From Bacteroidales bacterium UBA1756 (lineage in GTDB: Bacteria > Bacteroidota > Bacteroidia > Bacteroidales > WCHB1-69), in the NCBI GenBank assembly GCA_002314795.1, contig DCHI01000026.1, positions 44,025 to 74,507 on the forward strand: a stretch of DNA of 30,483 bases, given 5' to 3'. Shown here in pieces: positions 24,513-30,483 of the stretch. The position numbers were made by a program, and so were the translations under genes. Below the pieces are notes generated by a model. It saw nothing but the letters and a program-made list of their open reading frames with translations. It was not told where the DNA came from and made no database searches. How positions within the stretch are numbered: position 1 is the stretch's first letter; the number at the start of each line of letters is the position of its first letter.

Positions 24513-26936
24513 TTATTCTATAATGAATCGGACGGCTTCTTCCATAGAACTGAAATAGTGGAAGTTCATATCGGAAATGTACGTTTTTTCAATTTCTTCA
24601 ATGTCTTTTTTGTTGGAAGAAGAGAGCACGATGTCGTAGATGCCGGCGCGTTTGGCGGCCAGCACCTTTTCGTTCAGGCCTCCGACGGGAAGCAGTTTCC
24701 CACGCAGCGTGATTTCTCCGGACATCGCCAATTTGGCACGCACTTTGCGTTGGGTGAAGGTGGAGACCATTGATGAAAGGATGGTGATGCCAGCCGACGG
24801 GCCGTCTTTGGGCGTGGCTCCTTCCGGAACGTGGATGTGTATGTTTTTTTCTTGGAAAACTTTGTCGTCAATACCAAACGAAGTAGCGTGTGCCTTGATA
24901 TATTCGTAGGCAATGGTGGCCGACTCCTTCATCACATCCCCAAGATTCCCGGTCATCGTCAGGCCGCCTTTTCCGGTTGATGTTACGGACTCGATGAACA
25001 GGATTTCACCGCCGACGGATGTCCAGGCGAGACCGGTAGCTATGCCGCAGACACTTTCGTCCAATGAATTTTCTTTCTGGAAGATGGGGGCGTGCAGGAT
25101 TTCCACAAGATTTTCTGCGGTCACCTTCTTTTCCAATGTCCCTTCCTGAACATATTGCGCGGCGCGATGACGGATGATTTTGGCAATCGTTTTTTCTAAC
25201 TTGCGGACGCCCGCTTCACGCGTGTAATCACTGATGACGCTTTCGATTATCTTATCTGAAAATTGAATGGCATTCTTTTCCAAACCATTTTCTTTCAATT
25301 GTTTAGGAATCAAATGCTTTTTGGCAATATTGATTTTTTCTTCCAAGAAATAACCGGAAATGTCAATGATTTCCATACGGTCGAGAAGTGCTGGCGGAAT
25401 GGTACTGAGACTGTTGGCCGTGGCAATGAACATCACCTTCGACAAATCGTAACCGATTTCCAAGTAGTTGTCGTAGAAAGTGGAGTTCTGTTCGGGGTCA
25501 AGGACTTCCAAGAGGGCAGCGGACGGATCGCCTTGTACGTTCATTCCCAGTACTTTATCAATTTCATCCAAAACAAAAACGGGATTGGAAGTGCCGGCTT
25601 TTTTGATACTTTGGATGATACGTCCGGGCATAGCACCGATGTACGTTTTCCGGTGACCACGAATTTCGGACTCGTCGCGCAGACCGCCCAATGAAACACG
25701 GATGTACTTGCGCCGCAGCGCATCGGCGATGGAACGGCCCAAGGACGTCTTGCCTACGCCTGGAGGTCCGACCAAACAGAGAATAGGGGACTTCATATCC
25801 TGTTTCAACTTGAGAACGGCGATGTATTCAATGATGCGTTCTTTCACTTTTTCCAAACCGTAGTGGTCGTGGTCAAGGACTCTGCGTGCCCGTTTCAAGT
25901 CAAAGTCATCTTCTGAAAATTCATTCCACGGAAGCGACACCAAAAGTTCCAAGTAATTAACTTGCATAGAGAAGTCAGGTGCCATATGGTTGGAACGTTC
26001 TAATTTCCCCATTTCACGGTCAAAGATTTCCTGAACTTCGGCGGTCCATTTTTTAGACTTTGCCTTTTCTTTCAATTCGGCGCAGACACGGTCAACGGGA
26101 GATTCGCCCAGTTCCTTCTGAATGGTCTTAATCTGTTCATTCAGAATGTACTCTTTTTGCTGACGGTCAATTTCTTGTTTGGATTTGTCCTGAATGTCGG
26201 CTTTTATTTCAAGGATTTGAATCTCCTTATTCATATATTTCAAAACCGCATCCGCTCGTTCAATGATGTCAGTGATTTCCAAAATGCGCTGTTTTTCAGC
26301 GATTTTGATGCTGAGGTAAGTGGAAAGGTAGTTGATGAGAAAGAGGGGACTGTCGATATTTTTGATAGCGAAGGAGACCTCGCGTGGAAGATTCGGTGAC
26401 AGCTGAATCATTCGGAGAGCCGTATCGCGAATGGAAGATACTAATGCCTTGAAAACCTTTCTGTTACGAATGTTTCTGTCAAAATCATTCGTCGGGTAGG
26501 CAATGGTTGCTGCTTTAAGATATGGTTCGTATTGCACCATTGCAGTCATTTCAAACTGCTTGATACCTTGTACGATAAGGGTTACATTGCCGTCGGGCAT
26601 CGTAATATATTTCAAGATACGCGCCATCGTTCCGATAGGGTAGAGGTCGTCGAAGTTGGGATCTTCGATGTCGGCATCGCGTTGAGTGGTTACCCCGATG
26701 GGTTCGCTTGCGTGCGCGTACTCTTGCGCTAATTTGATGGATTTTTCGCGACCTACCGTGATGGGCAGCACCGTTCCCGGGTAGAGAACCGTATTGCGTA
26801 ACGGCAGTATGGCAAGTTCTGACGGAATTTTATCTTTTTTGATTCTTTCTTCGTCTTCGGATGAAAATAGCGGAATAAAGTTGTTGTCGTTGTTTAACAA
26901 GTCGCTCAGTATTAATTCGTTATTAAAAATGTCCAT
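24513..26936 (-). CDS. lon: ATP-dependent protease Lon
   Basis: Cytoplasmic AAA+ protease that degrades misfolded and regulatory proteins. The 807 residues have the N-terminal substrate-binding LON domain (about 38-245; LAILPLRNTVLYPGTVLPI), a helical linker, the AAA+ module with Walker A GPPGVGKTS (390-398) and Walker B VFVLDEID (453-460), and the C-terminal protease domain with the catalytic dyad Ser714 (PKDGPSAGIT) and Lys757 (GGLNEKVLAAKR), 43 residues apart as in E. coli Lon. It starts 8 nt after the glmU-like gene and precedes maf by 19 nt. No heat-shock element was recognised upstream; the shared promoter at 28213 may drive all three. Confidence 0.97.
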   Translation of the reverse strand: MDIFNNELILSDLLNNDNNFIPLFSSEDEERIKKDKIPSELAILPLRNTVLYPGTVLPITVGREKSIKLAQEYAHASEPIGVTTQRDADIEDPNFDDLYPIGTMARILKYITMPDGNVTLIVQGIKQFEMTAMVQYEPYLKAATIAYPTNDFDRNIRNRKVFKALVSSIRDTALRMIQLSPNLPREVSFAIKNIDSPLFLINYLSTYLSIKIAEKQRILEITDIIERADAVLKYMNKEIQILEIKADIQDKSKQEIDRQQKEYILNEQIKTIQKELGESPVDRVCAELKEKAKSKKWTAEVQEIFDREMGKLERSNHMAPDFSMQVNYLELLVSLPWNEFSEDDFDLKRARRVLDHDHYGLEKVKERIIEYIAVLKLKQDMKSPILCLVGPPGVGKTSLGRSIADALRRKYIRVSLGGLRDESEIRGHRKTYIGAMPGRIIQSIKKAGTSNPVFVLDEIDKVLGMNVQGDPSAALLEVLDPEQNSTFYDNYLEIGYDLSKVMFIATANSLSTIPPALLDRMEIIDISGYFLEEKINIAKKHLIPKQLKENGLEKNAIQFSDKIIESVISDYTREAGVRKLEKTIAKIIRHRAAQYVQEGTLEKKVTAENLVEILHAPIFQKENSLDESVCGIATGLAWTSVGGEILFIESVTSTGKGGLTMTGNLGDVMKESATIAYEYIKAHATSFGIDDKVFQEKNIHIHVPEGATPKDGPSAGITILSSMVSTFTQRKVRAKLAMSGEITLRGKLLPVGGLNEKVLAAKRAGIYDIVLSSSNKKDIEEIEKTYISDMNFHYFSSMEEAVRFIIE

Positions 26937-26944
26937 TGTGATGA

Positions 26945-28156
26945 TTAGCTTTCGCAGGATGAGGTTATTTCGTAAACTTTTTTCATAATCTTTTGTTCAA
27001 CGGAGTTCAGTTCCAAGTGACGTCTTCGCATCACTTTGTCGGCTGTTTCCATCGCCTTGTCCAAAATGTAGGTGTCGTATGTTCCCGAAGGTGTGCCGAA
27101 CGCGAACGAGGGAACGAACTTGGGATGGAATCCGGTTCCGAAAAGGCCGGAGCAGACTCCTACAACCGTACCGGTGTTGAACATTGAGTTGATGCCACAT
27201 TTGGAGTGGTCGCCCATTATCAGTCCGCAGAACTGTTCGCCGGTTTCTTCCATCTTGTGTGAGGCGTAGTTCCACAAACGCACGTTGGAGTAGTTGTTTT
27301 TCAGGTTGGAGCAGTTGGTGTCGGCGCCGAGGTTGCACCATTCCGCGATGACGGCATTCCCGATGAATCCGTCGTGGGCCTTGTTGCTGTATCCGAAAAT
27401 CACGACGTTGCCCAGTTCGCCGCCCACCTTGCTGTACGGTCCGATGGTTGTAGCTCCATAGATTTTGGCATCCATTTTGGTGACGGCGTGTTCGCAAAGT
27501 GCGACGGGGCCGCGCAGACGGCAACCTTCCATCACTTCGGCATCGCGGCCAATGTAGATAGGACCCTCCTTGGTGTTGAGTGTGGAGGCCTCCACTTCGG
27601 CGCCCTCCTCGACAAAGATTTGAGACGGGTCGCCAATGACGATGTTGGTCGGGCTCAGTGACTGCGTTGTGCGGCCTTTCGTGAGCTCGGTGAAATCGCG
27701 TTTGAGCTCCTGATCGTTCAGTAGGAAAATATGGTGGGGGCGGCTGATGAAATCAAAATTTCCGGTGAAGGGAATCATTCGGAGGGGGAGAGCTCCATTT
27801 TGATTCTGGAGGTAGCTGTCGAAGAAGTTCCGAAGATCGAGGGCATTGTCTGTTCGGAAGGCGAGAAGAGTTCCTTCGTCGTAAAGAGCTTCCCCGATTT
27901 GGAGTGAGAGGATGGCTTGCACAATTTCTTCTCCTGGGAGTAGTGCACCGGCAATAAGGAGGTTGTCCTCTCCCAATTGAAGAGGAAATTTTTCTTGAAG
28001 ATAGTTTTCCGTTAGTGTAGATGACGGCATAGCAAGCATCCGTTCCCACTTCTCGCGAATCGTGGAAATGCCAACGCGCATTTCAGCTGCTGGACGCATA
28101 AAAGTCAGTGGCAGAAGATGTTGCCTGCACCAATTGTCGTAAAGAATCAGATTCAT
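26945..28156 (-). CDS. GlmU-like sugar nucleotidyltransferase/acyltransferase of Bacteroidota type
   Basis: A 403-residue protein. The N terminus (LPLTFMRPAAEMRVGISTIREKW at about 16-38, in pieces) is characteristic of the Bacteroidota family annotated as an alternative GlmU, and it lacks the classical GxGTRM-PK nucleotidyltransferase loop. From about 170 to 360 it has left-handed beta-helix hexapeptide repeats such as IYIGRDAEVMEGCRL and TTIGPYSKVGGELGNVVIFG, the acyltransferase/trimer fold. It may make UDP-GlcNAc for the cell wall and lipopolysaccharide; whether both steps are catalysed cannot be seen. First gene of the minus-strand run with lon and maf, with a promoter-like element 56 nt upstream. 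Confidence 0.88.
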   Translation of the reverse strand: MNLILYDNWCRQHLLPLTFMRPAAEMRVGISTIREKWERMLAMPSSTLTENYLQEKFPLQLGEDNLLIAGALLPGEEIVQAILSLQIGEALYDEGTLLAFRTDNALDLRNFFDSYLQNQNGALPLRMIPFTGNFDFISRPHHIFLLNDQELKRDFTELTKGRTTQSLSPTNIVIGDPSQIFVEEGAEVEASTLNTKEGPIYIGRDAEVMEGCRLRGPVALCEHAVTKMDAKIYGATTIGPYSKVGGELGNVVIFGYSNKAHDGFIGNAVIAEWCNLGADTNCSNLKNNYSNVRLWNYASHKMEETGEQFCGLIMGDHSKCGINSMFNTGTVVGVCSGLFGTGFHPKFVPSFAFGTPSGTYDTYILDKAMETADKVMRRRHLELNSVEQKIMKKVYEITSSCES

Positions 28157-28212
28157 TCGGCGTTTCTATAATTAAAAAAAAGTGGCTTTCCATTATTTTA
28201 AAAAAGCCGCTG

Positions 28213-28220
28213 CAAAGATA
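28213..28220 (-). promoter_or_regulatory. Probable -7 element of the glmU-like/lon/maf run
   Basis: The complement reads TATCTTTG followed by C, 56 nt upstream of the ATG at 28156. No clear -33 element. Confidence 0.5.
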
Positions 28221-28573
28221 TAACAAATATTGAAGCGATAATGTTGTTATAAGTTCATCATAAAAAAACTTGTAGTCGGTCGTGAAGGGCATATTATTCT
28301 TGTTTGGTGAATCTGATGGCAGTGTACAAATCTATTATTGACAGTTTCTACTTTTGTTCTTTATATATAATATTGTGTAATGAAGGGGATGCGTGTCGTG
28401 CGTTCTATATTTATCCACGTCTTTCTTTTTTTTAGCATAATTATAACAAAAATAACATTGTAAGATTTTAATAATGTCTCAAAAAGGACGTGTGGTTTAG
28501 ATGCTTTTATAGTGGCAAAACATAATAAAATTTAATTTTTTTCAACATAAAGGATTTCAAATGGATATTTACG

Positions 28574-28581
28574 TAAATTTG
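28574..28581 (+). promoter_or_regulatory. Probable -7 element of the surface-protein locus
   Basis: TAAATTTG followed by CCGCCTC, nearly the same downstream bases as the M16 element at 11654. The first large gene starts 177 nt later, which leaves a long leader containing a small ORF and an inverted repeat. No clear -33 element. Confidence 0.5.
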
Positions 28582-28636
28582 CCGCCTCAAAATCTATGGG
28601 AAATAGATAGAAGAAAAATTAAAATTTTTAATAGAA

Positions 28637-28762
28637 ATGATCTCTAAGGCTCTGCTTTTCAGTGCTTTTTTATCTTTCATATTCGGAGTGAGTTCGAATA
28701 TGCTTTGCGGTATTTGTGCTGAAAAATTTCGTTTTTTGAGATTCTTGAACATAAAAAAATGA
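28637..28762 (+). CDS. Possible 41-aa leader peptide coupled to the FISUMP gene
   Basis: ATG at 28637 opens a 41-codon frame whose TGA (28760-28762) overlaps the ATG (28759-28761) of the following gene. The product begins MISKALLFSAFLSFIFGVSS, a basic start with a hydrophobic stretch, then a short NMLCGIC segment and a basic tail (EKFRFLRFLNIKK). It resembles a signal peptide or small membrane peptide. It lies between the promoter-like element at 28574 and the main gene, and contains an inverted repeat. The stop/start overlap suggests translational coupling or a regulatory leader. Nothing shows that it is translated; a chance frame is possible. Confidence 0.4.
   Translation: MISKALLFSAFLSFIFGVSSNMLCGICAEKFRFLRFLNIKK
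28678..28702. repeat. 8-bp inverted repeat in the leader of the FISUMP gene
   Basis: CATATTCG (28678-28685) and CGAATATG (28695-28702) are perfect complements around a 9-nt loop, centred about 70 nt before the ATG at 28759. It could be an RNA hairpin in the leader or a binding site for a dimeric regulator. No T-tract follows, so it is not a simple terminator. Confidence 0.6.
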
Positions 28763-29931
28763 TGAGGAGACTGTTTTCAACTACCGTTATTTCACTTTTG
28801 TGCTTTGCTGCTTTTGCACAAGCAGACATTCCTCAAAGATGTTTTGTCTCTGCTGGCAATACTTTTGATGGAATTTCCCACACCATCGGGCAGAATTTCA
28901 ATTTCCACGCTCCGGATGATTCTATCACGTTGGTAGCGGAAGGAATTGAACAGGCGTATGCCATTGATGCCATCGATACGGTAATTCTTCTTTCCAGTGA
29001 AATGGGAACTTATGAGCCTGGACACAATCAGGTCTATATCCCTTCATTTGAAGGTTACGATTCCATTACTCAACTTCAGGTGTACAAGATGGACTGCCCA
29101 CGGGACTTTGATACCACGATGGAAGTCTCAGGACAAGCTACGTGTCACATTAACCTCACGGGTGACTATGTTCCAACCATCACTCCTGCTGATCCGGTTG
29201 TTATCGTGACATCTTCGCCAGTTAATCCGTATGATTATCCTGTCGGTGACACGACCATTACCACCTGGACGGCTGCGGTTGCCGGAAAGACGAATGAATG
29301 TCAACAGAATGTATCTGTCAACTATTACCGATGTGCAGACCACTATCCAACGGTTACGGATGTTGATGGGAACAGTTATGATGTTGTCAATCTCGGATAC
29401 TATTGTTGGACGCGTCAGAATATGCGCGCTGTTCATTACGGCGATACGACGACGTTAATTCCGGATGTGATGACTTACCCGGCTTCATACACACCGGGCG
29501 TGACGGATATGGTTAGTACGTTTGGACATTTATATACTTGGGACGCAACTACTAATTATAATAACACGGGTACTTTCGTTCAAGGTATTTGTCCTGACGG
29601 TTGGCACATTCCTGATGGAACGGAAACGGAGTACCTTCTCGCGCTCTTTGATGCACAGGAACTGATGTCCGATGACCCGCAAATTCGTTGGATTCCGCAG
29701 AATGGTACGGATGATTACGATTTTACGTTTCTTCCAGCCGGTTACTACAATTCCGCTCTCAATCGTTATGAAGGTCTGTTCGTGAGATCCTATTTCTGGA
29801 CAACAGAAACCGATGGCAATTCGGTTTGGTACGCTTGTGAGTTCGGTTCTACCTGCGGTACGATTGAAATTGTCCCTGGCGACCGGCGAAACGGCTACAG
29901 TGTGCGTTGCGTAATGGACTATATACCATAA
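28759..29931 (+). CDS. Secreted protein with HYR-like and FISUMP domains
   Basis: A 390-residue exported protein. Signal peptide at 1-21 (ISLLCFAAFAQA), a first region of unknown fold (about 22-135), an HYR-like immunoglobulin-fold segment (about 137-190; YPVGDTTITTWTAAVAGKTNEC), and a C-terminal FISUMP-type domain (about 198-390) with DVDGNSYDVVNLGYYCWTRQNM, FGHLYTWDAT, GICPDGWHIPD and a final YSVRCVMD. Such domains are common in large paralogous surface-protein families of Bacteroidota and Fibrobacter; their ligand is unknown. Two ATG codons in a row (28759, 28762) are possible starts; the first overlaps the stop of the small upstream ORF. Another exported protein follows after 60 nt with no promoter-like element between. 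Confidence 0.88.
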   Translation: MMRRLFSTTVISLLCFAAFAQADIPQRCFVSAGNTFDGISHTIGQNFNFHAPDDSITLVAEGIEQAYAIDAIDTVILLSSEMGTYEPGHNQVYIPSFEGYDSITQLQVYKMDCPRDFDTTMEVSGQATCHINLTGDYVPTITPADPVVIVTSSPVNPYDYPVGDTTITTWTAAVAGKTNECQQNVSVNYYRCADHYPTVTDVDGNSYDVVNLGYYCWTRQNMRAVHYGDTTTLIPDVMTYPASYTPGVTDMVSTFGHLYTWDATTNYNNTGTFVQGICPDGWHIPDGTETEYLLALFDAQELMSDDPQIRWIPQNGTDDYDFTFLPAGYYNSALNRYEGLFVRSYFWTTETDGNSVWYACEFGSTCGTIEIVPGDRRNGYSVRCVMDYIP

Positions 29932-29991
29932 ATTTAGGTTCAAGCTATCATACATAATATTAGACGATAATAAATAAGAAATAATAATAAA

Positions 29992-30483
29992 ATGAAAAAG
30001 ACACTGACTTTATTAGCACTGTTGCTCGGATTTGTTGCGGCATTTGCACAAACAACACCCACGTTCCCGTATCAGGCCGTGGTTCGAAACTCTCAGAATC
30101 AGTTGGTACGAGACTCCACTTTTAGTATTGGCATTACGGTAAAGCAAGAAGGCAGTACCAAGTATTATGAATATTGCCAGAACGTACGTACGAATCGTAA
30201 TGGTATGTTATCTCTTATCATTGGTACCTCGTCTATTTATAGCGGAAGTCTTGCTGATGTCTCCGATTGGAGTAAAGTTAGTTTTACCTTTGAATATCAT
30301 TTAGCCGGTGGAAATGTTACTTTTACTGATTCTATTCGTCCTGTGCCCTACGCGATACAATCTAATGGAGGACCATCCCTTACTAATTTGGAGAACCGCG
30401 TGAACACATTCAACACGCACGTGTGCGACAGCGTGAAGAGTTGCGTGACGGGCTGGATCAGCGACACGGCGGACGTGTTGCGC
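29992..30483 (+). CDS. Exported surface protein, 5' part only
   Basis: From ATG 29992 the frame is open to the end of the window (164 codons, no stop). Signal peptide MKKTLTLLALLLGFVAAFAQ, then FPYQAVVRNSQNQLVRDSTF, the start of an N-terminal domain common in large Bacteroidota secreted proteins, ending near RPVPYAIQSNGG (about 119-130). From about residue 134 a new style begins, LENRVNTFNTHVCDSVKSC, which looks like the first unit of a coiled or repetitive stalk. Base composition jumps there: 38% G+C in block 30241-30300, 65% in 30421-30483. Probably a long repetitive adhesin-like protein; size and C-terminal anchor are outside the window. Confidence 0.88.
   Translation, partial: MKKTLTLLALLLGFVAAFAQTTPTFPYQAVVRNSQNQLVRDSTFSIGITVKQEGSTKYYEYCQNVRTNRNGMLSLIIGTSSIYSGSLADVSDWSKVSFTFEYHLAGGNVTFTDSIRPVPYAIQSNGGPSLTNLENRVNTFNTHVCDSVKSCVTGWISDTADVLR

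Larger units (their letters stand above)
28157..28636. other. AT-rich divergent spacer without a confident gene
   Basis: About 480 nt between the glmU-like gene and the possible leader ORF. It holds the minus-strand promoter-like element at 28213-28220, the plus-strand element at 28574-28581, and weaker TAnnTTTG matches at 28349-28356 (plus) and 28447-28454 (minus) that lack the following C. A 27-codon hydrophobic frame at 28380-28463 lies between these two. No RNA gene or repeat was recognised. Confidence 0.7.

Noticed and set aside
28083..28292. 69-codon minus-strand frame upstream of the glmU-like gene
   Set aside because: It starts before the promoter-like element at 28213 and overlaps the start of the glmU-like gene in another frame; no domain or start context.
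1..30483. CRISPR array, rRNA operon, prophage or IS element
   Set aside because: No regularly spaced repeats, rRNA-like stretches, phage structural genes or transposase motifs were seen on either strand.

Overview
The window looks like chromosomal DNA from a member of the Bacteroidota, most likely an uncultured Bacteroidales. The grounds are: repeated promoter elements of the Bacteroidota type (TAnnTTTG, here always followed by C) ahead of genes, AT-rich start regions without clear Shine-Dalgarno sequences, a GlmU-like sugar nucleotidyltransferase of the Bacteroidota kind, a DUF3822-rsmD pair, and secreted proteins with FISUMP-type domains. The exact genus cannot be read from the sequence.

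Layout. 1-43: 5' half of a tRNA-Thr(TGT) on the minus strand. 307-2447: a sodium/solute symporter and nth (endonuclease III). 2556-4306: an AT-rich two-gene cassette, an OLD/RecF-type ATPase followed by a TOPRIM-like DUF3226 protein, which I read as a probable split-OLD/PARIS-like defence pair. 4344-11576: a plus-strand run of rel (ppGpp synthetase/hydrolase), lnt (apolipoprotein N-acyltransferase), truB, anmK and a LysM/NlpC-P60 cell-wall hydrolase. 11728-14544: a secreted M16 metallopeptidase ending in a strong terminator. 14694-16508: an AT-rich type II restriction-modification cassette, a C5-cytosine methyltransferase and a nuclease with an EcoRII/PspGI/Cfr10I-like active site. 16620-17597 (minus): a polytopic membrane protein. 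17740-19762: a pilin-like single-span protein, a DUF3822 protein and rsmD. 19766-21532 (minus): recJ, convergent with rsmD. 21762-22829: a membrane protein with coiled coil and DUF4328. 22890-28156 (minus): glmU-like, lon, maf and two small envelope proteins. 28157-28636 is an AT-rich gene-free divergent spacer, followed by a possible 41-aa leader ORF coupled to a FISUMP-domain secreted protein (28759-29931) and the start of another secreted protein that runs off the end.

Most genes are housekeeping (DNA repair, stringent response, lipoprotein maturation, tRNA/rRNA modification, wall recycling, protein quality control). The accessory content is two defence-like cassettes placed between housekeeping genes, both visibly poorer in G+C (about 37-38% in hand-counted 60-nt blocks against 55-60% in blocks of rel and lnt), and the surface-protein locus at the right end. 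The best candidates for something undescribed are the ATPase/DUF3226 pair and the leader ORF/hairpin ahead of the surface-protein genes. No IS element, CRISPR array or phage gene was seen.
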